Origin: JBNLBT01 sp050303435
GTDB taxonomy: Bacteria; Pseudomonadota; Gammaproteobacteria; Xanthomonadales; Marinicellaceae
NCBI GenBank assembly: GCA_050303435.1
Contig: JBNLBT010000006.1
Location: 6,728 to 70,727 of the forward strand
Reading direction: 5' to 3'
Length of the DNA stretch: 64,000 bases
Under the pieces are notes generated by a model, which saw only the letters and a list, made by a program, of their open reading frames with translations, was not told the DNA's origin and ran no database searches. Below are positions 8,042-16,622 of this stretch, piece by piece (the first letter of the stretch is position 1; every line of letters begins with the position of its first letter). Position numbers and translations under genes: made by a program.

Positions 8042-8526
8042 GTTGGATTTGCTGCGATGTGTGTGCCGTCATTGTATCACCGAATTTCGCTGTGGCAGGA
8101 TTTCCGGGGTATTTGAACCATCGATTTAATCGAACTGAATGATCAGTTTTTTGCAATATACAAAGCCGCGCTGGCCACGGTATAGTTAATGTGCAGTTCA
8201 TTGTCAGGCCAACGGCCTGTGCCGCGGATTGGCAAGCACAATGGAATCACTTGCCTGGCCCAGGCACTTGGTCAGCACGAACTGCGGTCATTGCCGGGTG
8301 CAATGACGAAACGGACACCCCCCCTGTCCCCCGGCAAGCATTGACGTGCTTGTCGTGGCCCGGGTTGGCCTCCTCCGGCCCGGGCCACATTACCGCCGCA
8401 TACAAATCCATCCAATATGACCTCATCGCCGTTGTCTGCCGCTGTTTGGCGTCCGGTTCCGCTGAAATGGACGAATCCCGCCGCGTTTTCAACGATGCTG
8501 GACGCTCATTATCAACGGAGAGTGTG
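8042..8526. other. 485-base non-coding stretch
   Basis: No reading frame here looks like a real protein. The left end holds the yhhN promoter region. A TATAGT -10-like hexamer on the plus strand lies at about 8181-8186. From 8205 to 8388 there is a row of short perfect hairpins, annotated separately. From about 8390 to 8526 I see nothing but the ribosome-binding site (ACGGAG at about 8514-8519) of the DUF2306 gene. Confidence 0.5.
8205..8388 (+). ncRNA. Hairpin array; candidate structured RNA or leader
   Basis: Several perfect stems follow one another: CAGGCC/GGCCTG (8205-8219), GGCAAG/CTTGCC (8231-8255), GTCATTGC/GCAATGAC with a 5-base loop (8287-8307), GGACA/TGTCC around a run of seven C (8313-8329), CAAGCA/TGCTTG (8335-8352), and GTGGCCCGGG/CCCGGGCCAC (8355-8388). 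There is no T-run after the last stem, so it is not a simple terminator. A -10-like TATAGT just upstream would give a transcript starting with this array. It could be a leader of the DUF2306 gene or a free small RNA. The strand is inferred and there is no known family match. Confidence 0.3.
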
Positions 8527-9183
8527 ATGTCCAATCAATCGATCAGGCTGGGACAGCAGCTGTTGCACACGGCCCTGTTTGTGGCTTGTCTGGGCGTGGC
8601 CTGGTACGCCTTCAGTTATTTTTCCCGCGCAGCGGATCTGCGCGATCCATTCCATGTCAAATTCATCGCCGCGGGTTGGGCCGTTCCGGGGCATTTCATC
8701 GGCGGCGCGCTGGCCTTGCTGCTGGCGCCGGTCCAATTGAGTGCCGCGCTGCGGCGCCGCTGGCCTGGCCTGCACCGCGTGGCCGGCTGGTTGTCGGTGG
8801 CCGCCATCGGCTGCGCCGCGCTGTGCGGATTTGCGTTGGCGTTGAACGCCCAGGGCGGTGCCCCGGCCGCGCTGGGTTTCATGAGTTTGTCGGTGCTGTG
8901 GCTGCTGTGCACTGCGGTGGCCGTGCGGCACATCGTGGCCGGCCGTGTTGCGGCGCACCGGCGCTGGATGATCCGGGTGCTGGCGCTGACCACTTCGGCC
9001 GTGACCCTGCGGGTGTTTCTGGTGCTCGGCGCGGCGTGGATGCATTGGCCGTTTTTGCCGGTCTATGTGGCAACGTCCTGGCTGTGCTGGCTGGTCAATC
9101 TGACGGTGGCAGAGGTGTACTTGCGCTGGCCGCGCCAGGGTCTGTGGCGCTCAGGCGGTGCGCGCGCGGGGTCTGGCCAGTGA
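8527..9183 (+). CDS. DUF2306 membrane protein
   Basis: A 218-residue membrane protein with about seven helices. It follows the DUF2306 pattern: HFIGGALALLLAPVQ with the conserved histidine-glycine pair, a GLHRVAGWLSV segment, VAAHRRWMIRVLALT, VTLRVFLVLG, and a C-terminal WLCWLVNLTVAEV. Family function is unknown. The ATG at 8527 follows ACGGAG; a longer frame to 8191 crosses the hairpin array and is not credible. Its last 89 bases overlap the end of the convergent AraC-type gene. Confidence 0.8.
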   Translation: MSNQSIRLGQQLLHTALFVACLGVAWYAFSYFSRAADLRDPFHVKFIAAGWAVPGHFIGGALALLLAPVQLSAALRRRWPGLHRVAGWLSVAAIGCAALCGFALALNAQGGAPAALGFMSLSVLWLLCTAVAVRHIVAGRVAAHRRWMIRVLALTTSAVTLRVFLVLGAAWMHWPFLPVYVATSWLCWLVNLTVAEVYLRWPRQGLWRSGGARAGSGQ

Positions 9184-10192
9184 TCGCCTTGAAGGCCTGG
9201 TTGAAAGTGGATTTGGAATTGAAGCCGCAGGTGTAGGCGATCTCCAGGATGCCGTCGCTGTTGCGTGGATCGCGCAACAGCTGGCAGGCATCGTCAATGC
9301 GCAGGCGGTTGATGTATTCGCGGAAATTTTGTTGTTTGACGTGATTCAGCCACTGTGAAATCAGGTATTCCGGGTAACCGCTGGCTTTGGCCACATCGGC
9401 GATGGTCAGGTTGGCCTGACGGTGCAGCGCGCGGGTGTGCATCAGTGCTTTCAGGCGTTGCTGCAAAGCCGGGTAGCGCGGGTCGTTGTGGCGCTGTTGC
9501 TGGGTCGACCAGTTGACTTTGTGCGGCAGGCCCAGCAGGCTCAGGTAGCCGAACAGCACCACCCAGCCGACCACCGCGAAGTAAATGTGCCAGTGCTCAA
9601 GGCCGCTGTCCTGCAGGCCCCATTGCGCCAGCGCCACCAGCCAGATCAGCGCCTGCGAACACAGCATGGCCCACAGCCACACGCGGTTGGCTTCGGGGTT
9701 TTGCGTCAGGTGCCGCAGCGTCAGCCAACACGCGGCAATCACATAGCTCAGGCTGTAGCTGAGCAGGGCCAGATCAACCCAGGCAAAGCGCGCCGGCGGG
9801 CGGCCCTCGACGAATTGCTGGTGCAGGGCGTGCACGCCCTGCGCGTCGAGCAAAAACAAATCGGCGTTGAGGCCCACCGCGACCAGGAAACCCAGCGCGT
9901 GCACGGCATCGCGCCAGCGCAGCCGGCGGTCGTGGATGAAGGCGCGCACATACAGGTAAAACAGGGCGCCGTAGACAAAGGGCAGAAACCCGCTCCACGC
10001 GGTCCAGGCAAAACGCGTGTCCACCGGCCGGTACACATACCACGCTTTGCCGGCCAGATCCACGGCAATGATCAGCAACCACAACCCCAGCACCTGACGC
10101 GCCGCGCGGTGGGCCGACTGGCCGCGCAGGGCCAGGCACAACAGCAGCGCCTGCACCGCGCCGACGGCGTAAATGATGGACCACAGTTTCAT
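9095..10192 (-). CDS. Membrane-anchored AraC-family transcriptional regulator
   Basis: A 365-residue protein. The first 220 residues hold about seven hydrophobic helices (for example VQALLLCLALRG and YAVVG-type segments); the last 110 are an AraC double helix-turn-helix (LTIADVAKASGYPEYLISQWLNH and ILEIAYTCGFNSKSTFNQAF, ending TPRAHR). This layout is a membrane sensor joined to a DNA-binding domain. ATG at 10192 is preferred; an in-frame GTG lies at 10198. A minus-strand TATAAT at 10204-10199 would place the transcript start at the ATG itself. It converges on the DUF2306 gene with an 89-base overlap. Confidence 0.85.
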   Translation of the reverse strand: MKLWSIIYAVGAVQALLLCLALRGQSAHRAARQVLGLWLLIIAVDLAGKAWYVYRPVDTRFAWTAWSGFLPFVYGALFYLYVRAFIHDRRLRWRDAVHALGFLVAVGLNADLFLLDAQGVHALHQQFVEGRPPARFAWVDLALLSYSLSYVIAACWLTLRHLTQNPEANRVWLWAMLCSQALIWLVALAQWGLQDSGLEHWHIYFAVVGWVVLFGYLSLLGLPHKVNWSTQQQRHNDPRYPALQQRLKALMHTRALHRQANLTIADVAKASGYPEYLISQWLNHVKQQNFREYINRLRIDDACQLLRDPRNSDGILEIAYTCGFNSKSTFNQAFKAITGQTPRAHRLSATDPGAASASTPLPPSD

Positions 10193-10326
10193 GCCCACAT
10201 TATAAAGAGTTCACGCGCACAACGCATCGCCCCAGTCGCTGCAAAACGCGATTCCAGTGCGTGCATTTGATCTTTATTTGAACTGCGTCGTGGCACACTG
10301 GCGGCGTTCATCAACTGGAGAATGAC

Positions 10327-11250
10327 ATGCACCTGAAGATTGCCGGTCCGACGATCGGGCTGCTGGCCTGTCTGATGCCCCTGTGGGTGTTGGGTGAAAG
10401 TGAATTTGCGACGATTGACGCCAGCGCTGAGGCGTTGTTGCTGGAATGGTTCGACGTCGATCCGGCGCGCGCCGAGGCGCTGCGCAGCACGGTGTTACCG
10501 CCTGAACAGGGCATTCAGCGGCGGCGCCTGAGTTTCACCGGCGATGCCGGCGAGGCCATTGAAGCCACGTTGTGGCTGCCGGCCACGGGCGAGGCCCATA
10601 CGGGACTGGCCCTGCTGATGCACCCGATGGGGATTGACTCGGCGTTCTGGTGGCGCCGGGATTTGCCCATCGAGGCCTGGCGGATCACCGAAGCCCTGTT
10701 GCAGCGCGATTATGCGGTGGTGACCCTGGACGCGCGCCTGCACGGTCAGCGCGTACGCGAAGGCGTAGACGCCCGCCGCGTGTTGCAGGTGGCGCACAGC
10801 CCGCACCGACGGCTGTACCACGATCTGATCATTGACACGGTGCGCGATCATCGGCTGTTGTTGCAAGGCCTGCGCGCACAGCGCGGTGAGACCCTGCAGC
10901 GCGTGTTGGTGGCCGGCTATTCCATGGGCGCGCAGATGGCGCTGATTGTGGCGGCGTTTGAGCCCGCGGTGGATCGCGTGCTGGCCATGGTGCCGCCGAA
11001 CGTGGATTTGCAGTATTCGCCGGTGGCACCGCGCCATCACGTCGGTCGACTGCGCGCGGCCGACGTGTTACTGATCGCCGCCCGCGAAGACCCGCACGCC
11101 AGTCAGGCCGCCAATCGCCATCTGCTGGAGCAGATAGCTGGCCCCGACAAACGGCTGTTGTGGTACCCCGGCGGGCACCTGTTGCCGCCGGCGGCGATGG
11201 CGCAGGCGGTGGACTTTATCCAGGGAGGCGATCATGCCGGCCGGCGCTGA
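10327..11250 (+). CDS. Exported alpha/beta hydrolase
   Basis: A 307-residue protein with an N-terminal signal peptide (MHLKIAGPTIGLLACLMPLW). The fold is visible as LALLMHPMGID (strand 3/oxyanion region), VVTLDARLHGQ, the nucleophile elbow VAGYSMGAQMAL (serine in GxSxG), and a likely catalytic histidine in WYPGGHLLPP, with an acid in AAREDPHAS. The substrate is unknown. ATG at 10327 follows TGGAG. The 3' end overlaps the start of the ABC ATPase gene by 17 bases, making it the first gene of a five-gene unit with an ABC transporter and a two-component system. Confidence 0.8.
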   Translation: MHLKIAGPTIGLLACLMPLWVLGESEFATIDASAEALLLEWFDVDPARAEALRSTVLPPEQGIQRRRLSFTGDAGEAIEATLWLPATGEAHTGLALLMHPMGIDSAFWWRRDLPIEAWRITEALLQRDYAVVTLDARLHGQRVREGVDARRVLQVAHSPHRRLYHDLIIDTVRDHRLLLQGLRAQRGETLQRVLVAGYSMGAQMALIVAAFEPAVDRVLAMVPPNVDLQYSPVAPRHHVGRLRAADVLLIAAREDPHASQAANRHLLEQIAGPDKRLLWYPGGHLLPPAAMAQAVDFIQGGDHAGRR

Positions 11251-11923
11251 GGCGGTGATTCGTGCCCAGGGGCTGCAGCACGGATTCACTGCGCAGGGGC
11301 GCGTCATTGAAATCCTTAAGAACGTCAGCCTGGCCGTGCACGCCGGCGAATCGCTGGCCATCGTCGGACCGTCCGGTTGCGGCAAGTCGACCTTGTTGGG
11401 TTTGCTGGCCGGCTTGCAACAACCCAACGGCGGTTGCATTCAACTCTGCGGGCAGGACATCGCCGGCATGGATGAGGACGCCCGCGCGGCGGTACGCAGA
11501 CGCCATTGCGCGGTGGTGTTCCAGTCGTTTCAATTGTTGCCGGAACTGAGTGCGCTGGAGAACGTGGCTTTGCCGATGGAATTGTTCAATCACGACACCC
11601 CGGAAGCACAGGCGCGCCACTGGCTGCAACGCGTGGGGCTCGGGCATCGCCTGCAGCATCGCCCGCAGCAATTGTCCGGCGGTGAACAGCAGCGGGTGGC
11701 GCTGGCGCGGGCCTTCGCCTTGCAGCCCGCGGTGTTGTTTGCTGACGAGCCAACCGCCAATCTGGACGCCGACACCGCGCGCGCGGTCAGCGATTGCCTG
11801 TTCAATGCGCAGGCGCACAATGGCGCCGGCGCGTTGTTGTTGGTGACCCACGACGAGCGCCTGTGGCGGCGCTGCGATCGCGTGCTGACTCTGCACGAGG
11901 GGGCCTTGCATGCACGCACGTGA
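11234..11923 (+). CDS. ABC transporter ATP-binding protein (LolD/YbbA/MacB type)
   Basis: A 229-residue ATPase with Walker A GPSGCGKST (about residues 45-53), Q-loop VVFQSFQLLPEL, signature LSGGEQQRVALARA, Walker B VLFADEPTANLD and H-loop VTHD. The ENVALPMEL and ADEPTANLD motifs place it in the MacB/LolD class that works with FtsX-type permeases for lipoprotein handling or peptide export/sensing rather than uptake. It overlaps the hydrolase gene upstream (17 bases) and the permease gene downstream (14 bases). Confidence 0.92.
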   Translation: MPAGAEAVIRAQGLQHGFTAQGRVIEILKNVSLAVHAGESLAIVGPSGCGKSTLLGLLAGLQQPNGGCIQLCGQDIAGMDEDARAAVRRRHCAVVFQSFQLLPELSALENVALPMELFNHDTPEAQARHWLQRVGLGHRLQHRPQQLSGGEQQRVALARAFALQPAVLFADEPTANLDADTARAVSDCLFNAQAHNGAGALLLVTHDERLWRRCDRVLTLHEGALHART

Positions 11924-14405
11924 AACCGTTCGCGCCACGCACACGCTGTGGCGTTTTCTGGGCTGGCGTGCGCTGTTCAGCCGCGCGCATCTGGCCTTGT
12001 GCGCCTGTCTGTTCAGCGGCGCATTGCTGGCGTCCCTGCTGTGGCATTTTGCCTTGAATGGACGCGACGCCTTGCACCACGCCATCAATGAACAACTCGG
12101 TGCGCCGCTGGTGTTGCGCAGTGACACAAATCTGCCGGCGGACTGGTGGCGCGCCGCCGGTCTGTCCGCAGCACCGGTGCAAACGGCTGCATTCAGCGCC
12201 CGGGCGGTCAGCGCGCAGGCGCACCACGCGGTGTCGCTGAAGGCGGTGTCCGACGGATATCCGCTGCGCGGTGAGTTGCGGGTGCGGCGCGCAACGGGTG
12301 TCGCGGTGCTCAGTGCGAATGCCTTGGCTCCCGGGGCGGCCTGGCTGGATGGCCGCGCCCTGGCCCTGTTGCAACTGCAGCTGGGCGATGTGTTGCACGT
12401 GGGTCGTGCGCGCTTGCGCGTTGACGGTGAAATCGTGCAGGAGCCCGACCGCATCACGCAGTTGCAGCACGTATTGCCGCGGGTCATGGTGCATGCATCA
12501 TCGCTGGAACGCAGCGGCGTGGCGGCGGGCGCGCGCGGCGAATGGCGGCAATTGCTGGCGCCCACCGAGGCGCAGCGTGCGGCGTTGCAGGACTGGCTGA
12601 CACAGCGTCCGGCATTGAATGTGCAATGGCTGCAGGCCGATGGCCAGGGCCACCCCTTGTCGCGCATGGCGCAACGGGCCGATCGACTGCTGCGCATGCT
12701 GATTCTGATCGCCCTGATGTTGAGCGGATTGGCGGCGGCGCTGGTGGCGCAATCGGCTTTGCCCGCCTGGGCACACAGCGCCACCGTGTTGCGCGCTCTG
12801 GGTGTGCAGCGCCGGGCGGTCAGCGCGGTGCTGTGGTCGCAGTGGTTGGCGCTGGTGTTCATTGGCGTCACGCTGGGGGCGCTGTTCGGCTGGCTGATGA
12901 CGCCGCTGGCGACGGGCTTTTTGCCCCTGGATGTGCCGGCTTCACCGGGCGCGCTGGACGCGCGTGTGTGGGCCTTGTTGCTGGCCATTGGCGGGGTCAC
13001 GATTGCGCTGGCGGTGTGGCCGCACGCGGCGCCGCTCAGCCGCCACTCGGTGGCCGCTCTGTTGCACCGTCCGCGGCCGCATTCTAGCGGGCAACTCTGG
13101 CGCGGCTTGGTGGTTGCTGGGCTGTGTCTGGCGCTGCTGTGGCTGAACAGCGACAACCTGCAATTGACCCTGTATCTGCTGGGCGGAGCGCTGTTGATTG
13201 CCGCGTTCACCGGCGGTGCGTCCTGGGCGCTGGTGCGGCTGACCGGTTGGTTGCACCGATTGGCGCGCGGCCGTTCGCGGGTGTTGTTGCGCCAGCTCGG
13301 GCGCACCGCGCGCGTGCACACACTGGCGATGGCCACCGCGGCGCTGGTGGTGATGGCGGTGTTGTTGACCCAGGTGCTGCGCAGCCAGTTCATCGGCCGC
13401 TACGCAGAAACCCGTTTGCTGCGCGACGGCAACGTGCTGTTCACTGGCTTGCCGGCGCAGGATTTGCCGTCCTTGCGTGCGCTGCTGGACACGCACGGCG
13501 TGACCTTGTCCAGTGTGCACCCAACCGTGGATGCGCGACTGCTGGCGATCAACGGGCTCAGCGTGGCGCAGGCGGTGCAGCAGCACAGCGACACCCGCGA
13601 AGAATTGCACTCGCCGGTGCGCCTGTCCTGGGCCGAGGACGTGCCAGCCAACAACCGCCTGCTGGAAGGGCACTGGCCGCGCAGTGCGGCGGACGGGGTG
13701 TCCGTTGAGTCCGAAGTGATGGCCGATCTGGGTTTGCAACTGGGCGATGAATTGACTTTTCAAATCGGCGAACACACGCTCACCGCGGCGATCACCTCGC
13801 GGCGGGAATTTCGCAGCGGCGGCTCCCTGATGACGTTCTGGTTCATGTTTTCAGCGGACGCCTTGCAGGGGCTGGATGTTCGCCACATGGGCGGCTTTGT
13901 GGCGCCGCCCGATGCGCGGGCATTGATGCGTCAATTGATGCAGCAGCACCCGCAAACCGTGATCACCGATTTGAGCACGCTGGTGGCGCGGCTGCGTGCT
14001 ATGATGGGCGCCATGACCACCGCAATGAACGCCGTTTTGTTGATCATTCTGGCCTCCGCCCTGTGCGTGTTTATCGCCGTGCTGAACGCGCAGTTTCGTC
14101 GCGACGCGCGGCGTTTTGGTGTGTTGCATGCGTTGGGCTGCAGCCAGCGCAGCCTGCTGCGCATGCACGCGCTGGAATACCTGACTGTGGCCGCCGTCGC
14201 CTGCGCGGTCGGTGCGGGCGCAAGCTGGTTGATTGCCGACGCGATGTTTGCGGCCTTGTTTGCTGTGCCGTTCGAACTCAACGGCGGGCTGCTGTGGCGC
14301 CTGACGGCGGCGGTGTTGTTGAGCTTCACCGGGCTGGGTTATCTGTTGGCACGGCGCATGGCGCGCAAATACACCTGGCAGGAGCTGGCCGCGTGCGCAT
14401 CCTGA
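11910..14405 (+). CDS. FtsX-type ABC permease (YbbP-like)
   Basis: An 831-residue permease. It has an N-terminal helix (ALCACLFSGALLASLLWHF), a long periplasmic region to about residue 240, three to four helices (about 255-430), further helices, a second periplasmic region (about 510-690), and the FtsX core near the end (AVLLIILASALCVFIAVL and LLWRLTAAVLLSFTGLGYLL). The two-half layout is like E. coli YbbP. It partners the ATPase just upstream. The stop overlaps the response-regulator start by 13 bases. Confidence 0.88.
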   Translation: MHARETVRATHTLWRFLGWRALFSRAHLALCACLFSGALLASLLWHFALNGRDALHHAINEQLGAPLVLRSDTNLPADWWRAAGLSAAPVQTAAFSARAVSAQAHHAVSLKAVSDGYPLRGELRVRRATGVAVLSANALAPGAAWLDGRALALLQLQLGDVLHVGRARLRVDGEIVQEPDRITQLQHVLPRVMVHASSLERSGVAAGARGEWRQLLAPTEAQRAALQDWLTQRPALNVQWLQADGQGHPLSRMAQRADRLLRMLILIALMLSGLAAALVAQSALPAWAHSATVLRALGVQRRAVSAVLWSQWLALVFIGVTLGALFGWLMTPLATGFLPLDVPASPGALDARVWALLLAIGGVTIALAVWPHAAPLSRHSVAALLHRPRPHSSGQLWRGLVVAGLCLALLWLNSDNLQLTLYLLGGALLIAAFTGGASWALVRLTGWLHRLARGRSRVLLRQLGRTARVHTLAMATAALVVMAVLLTQVLRSQFIGRYAETRLLRDGNVLFTGLPAQDLPSLRALLDTHGVTLSSVHPTVDARLLAINGLSVAQAVQQHSDTREELHSPVRLSWAEDVPANNRLLEGHWPRSAADGVSVESEVMADLGLQLGDELTFQIGEHTLTAAITSRREFRSGGSLMTFWFMFSADALQGLDVRHMGGFVAPPDARALMRQLMQQHPQTVITDLSTLVARLRAMMGAMTTAMNAVLLIILASALCVFIAVLNAQFRRDARRFGVLHALGCSQRSLLRMHALEYLTVAAVACAVGAGASWLIADAMFAALFAVPFELNGGLLWRLTAAVLLSFTGLGYLLARRMARKYTWQELAACAS

Positions 14406-15079
14406 TCGTTGAAGACCACGCCGACCTGGCCATGAACATCGGCGATTTTCTCAGCGCCCAGGGTCACCGGGTGGATTTCGCTGAAGACGGCGCGGTGGCT
14501 CTGCACGTGCTGTCTCAGGCGCGCTTTGATGCGGTGGTGCTGGATTTGAACCTGCCGCGGATCGACGGCCTGGTGGTGTGCCAGCGGCTGCGCAATCGCC
14601 TGGGACTGGATGTGCCGGTGTTGATGCTCACCGCGCGCGATTCACTGGCCGACAAGATCAAAGGCTATCAAGCGGGCGCCTGGGATTATCTGGTCAAACC
14701 GTTCGCCTTGCAGGAATTGCAGTTGCGCCTTGAGGCGCTCCGGCTGAGAACCCACGGCACGCAGCGCTGCCTTGAACTGGGGCCGTTGCGCCTGGATGTG
14801 GCGGCGCAACAGGCCTCGCGGGATGGGCGAGCAGTGCCCTTGCATCGGGCCTGCGTGCAAATCCTGGAATTGTTGATGCGGGCGGCGCCGCAGGTGGTCT
14901 CGCGGGCGGACATTGAGTATTTGTTGTGGGGCGATGACCCGCCGCCTTCCAACCCGTTGCGTTCGCACATGCACGCACTGCGTCGGGCCCTGGACAAACC
15001 GTTTGACCGCGCGCTGTTGCACACGGTGCGGGGCAGCGGCTACTGCCTGCGGGTGGAGGTGGACGATGCGTCGGGTTAG
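14393..15079 (+). CDS. OmpR-type response regulator
   Basis: A 228-residue regulator. The receiver has E7-D8, the phospho-acceptor D51 (VVLDLNLP), T80 and K102 (LVKPFA). The second half is a winged-helix domain (SRADIEYLLWG, then LRSHMHALRRALDKP and HTVRGSGYCL). The GTG start at 14393 follows GGAGCTG and lies inside the permease end. It should control genes in answer to the following histidine kinase; the first target to test is its own operon. Confidence 0.93.
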   Translation: MRILIVEDHADLAMNIGDFLSAQGHRVDFAEDGAVALHVLSQARFDAVVLDLNLPRIDGLVVCQRLRNRLGLDVPVLMLTARDSLADKIKGYQAGAWDYLVKPFALQELQLRLEALRLRTHGTQRCLELGPLRLDVAAQQASRDGRAVPLHRACVQILELLMRAAPQVVSRADIEYLLWGDDPPPSNPLRSHMHALRRALDKPFDRALLHTVRGSGYCLRVEVDDASG

Positions 15080-16304
15080 CATTGCGCGGCGCATCCGGCG
15101 CGCCATGGTCTGGCAAGTCGTGGTGCTGTGCAGCGTGTTCACCGCGTTCAGTCTGTTGCTGGCCTACATCATTGAAGACGCGGTGTTTGTCAACGTCTTG
15201 CAGTCCGAATCGCGCCGGGTGCAGGCCATGGAGCCTGCCGAGCGCGCACAGTGGGCCGCGCACGCGCCGCGCATGCGCTGGTACGCGCGCCAGGCCGATC
15301 TGCCCGCGCCGTTGCAAGCAGTGCCCGGCGATGCGGCCGGGGTGTATGAACATTTCAGCGGCGCGCACGCGGTGTTTGTGCAGCGGCTGGCCGATGCCGG
15401 CACTCAGGACGGGCCGTTCATGGTGTACGACGTCAGCGATTTGCTGGTGGTGCGCGGCAACCGCTGGCAATGGCTGGTGCCGCTGACTCTGGTGGCCGCT
15501 GTGCTGTTGCTGCTGACGCTGTTTGTGGCATTCAAAGTGTCCGCACGCACCCTCAATCCGCTGAAGAAACTGACCCGCCACCTGCAGTCGGGAGAACTCG
15601 ATCCACAGGCCTTGCGCACGCTGGCAGCGGCCTTTGAGGCCGATGAAATCGCGGTGCTGGCCGATCATTTGCAATTGGCCGTGCAACGCATTCACGACGA
15701 CGCGCGCAAGGCCTTTGAATTCAACCGCGGTTTAAGCCATGAATTGCGCACGCCCTTGCAGGTTGCTGGTAACGCCCTGGAATTGTTGCGCATGCGTCAG
15801 GACGCCCTTGGCGCGGACCCGGCGCTGGCGCGATTGCAGCGCGCGGTGACGCAGATGCAGGACATTTGTGCCGCGTTTTTGTGGCTGGTGCGCGGCGCCG
15901 CAGACGCGGGCAGTTGCGACGCGGCGGACGTGTTGCGTCAGCGCATCGAACTGCACAGCGCCTTGCATCCACGCCATCAATTTGAGCTGCATGGCACCGA
16001 TGGCGCGCTGCCGTGCCCAGTGCCACGCGAGGTGCTGGCCGTGATGATTGACAATTTGCTGCGCAACGCCGTGCAGCACGGCAGCGGCCGGGACATCGCT
16101 TGTCGGCTGCGGGCCGGGCAGTTCAGTGTCAGCAATCGTCTGGATGCCACCGCCGAAGAGGACGCGAGCGGCGGCAACCGAGTCGGCCTGCTGATTGTCG
16201 AACGCTTTTGTCAACGCCTTGACTGGCGGCTGGAATTGCGCAGCGACGGCGATGAGCGCATCCGTGCAACGCTGAACTGGGGCACACTGGCGAGTGCGCC
16301 ATGA
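15066..16304 (+). CDS. Sensor histidine kinase
   Basis: A 412-residue membrane kinase: helix 1 about 13-35, a periplasmic sensor of about 100 residues, helix 2 about 136-158, a HAMP-like linker (ARTLNPLKKLTRHL), an H-box with H225 in GLSHELRTPLQV, an N-box MIDNLLRNAVQHG, and a compact G-region (NRVGLLIVERFCQRL). The ATP-binding domain is short and its first glycine box is poorly preserved. ATG at 15066 overlaps the regulator stop by 14 bases, so the pair is translationally coupled. Sitting directly behind an FtsX-type transporter, it may sense the transporter's substrate or envelope damage (inference). Confidence 0.92.
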   Translation: MRRVSIARRIRRAMVWQVVVLCSVFTAFSLLLAYIIEDAVFVNVLQSESRRVQAMEPAERAQWAAHAPRMRWYARQADLPAPLQAVPGDAAGVYEHFSGAHAVFVQRLADAGTQDGPFMVYDVSDLLVVRGNRWQWLVPLTLVAAVLLLLTLFVAFKVSARTLNPLKKLTRHLQSGELDPQALRTLAAAFEADEIAVLADHLQLAVQRIHDDARKAFEFNRGLSHELRTPLQVAGNALELLRMRQDALGADPALARLQRAVTQMQDICAAFLWLVRGAADAGSCDAADVLRQRIELHSALHPRHQFELHGTDGALPCPVPREVLAVMIDNLLRNAVQHGSGRDIACRLRAGQFSVSNRLDATAEEDASGGNRVGLLIVERFCQRLDWRLELRSDGDERIRATLNWGTLASAP

Positions 16305-16310
16305 TTTGTC

Positions 16311-16316
16311 TACAAT
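16311..16316 (+). promoter_or_regulatory. -10-like box before the YdeI-like gene
   Basis: TACAAT lies 51 bases before the ATG at 16368 and just after the kinase stop. It suggests that the YdeI-like/hydrolase/OsmC cluster has its own promoter. No clear -35 box is visible. Confidence 0.3.
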
Positions 16317-16367
16317 GAACAACAGGCCCGTGCGGTCACAACAGACGAGTTCACCACCGAGGTTGCC

Positions 16368-16622
16368 ATGCAAAACGACAAGAAAAAACTGCAACGCCCG
16401 ATTCAGCCAATGACAGACGCTGTGCGCGCGCAGCTTGAATCCCGCCAGCTGATGGCCGATTACCGCGCCCGTCCGGCGTACCAGCAAAACGATTATCTGG
16501 CCTGGATTGCACGCGCCGAAAGGCCCGAAACGCGCGCCAAGCGCACGGCACAGATGCTCGATGAACTGCACGCCGGCGGCGTGTACATGGGCATGCCGCA
16601 CCGACCGTCGCGCAAAGCGTGA
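16368..16622 (+). CDS. YdeI/OmdA-like small protein
   Basis: An 84-residue protein resembling the C-terminal part of YdeI/OmpD-associated (OmdA) proteins: the block PAYQQNDYLAWIARAERPETRAKR and the ending MLDELHAGGVYMGM match what I recall of that family. It is shorter than full YdeI proteins and lacks their N-terminal domain. The role is uncertain; relatives have been linked to envelope peptide resistance. Start ATG at 16368 follows a GAGG. Its stop overlaps the next gene's GTG by 4 bases. Confidence 0.65.
   Translation: MQNDKKKLQRPIQPMTDAVRAQLESRQLMADYRARPAYQQNDYLAWIARAERPETRAKRTAQMLDELHAGGVYMGMPHRPSRKA

Noticed and set aside
8191..8526. N-terminal extension of the DUF2306 gene to 8191
   Set aside because: It would cross the hairpin array, has no membrane or signal character, and a good ribosome-binding site and ATG exist at 8527.
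11216..13393. Long minus-strand frame of 725 codons across the ABC transporter genes
   Set aside because: It is antisense to clear ATPase and permease genes; its serine-, arginine- and alanine-rich sequence is what high-GC third positions produce on the other strand.
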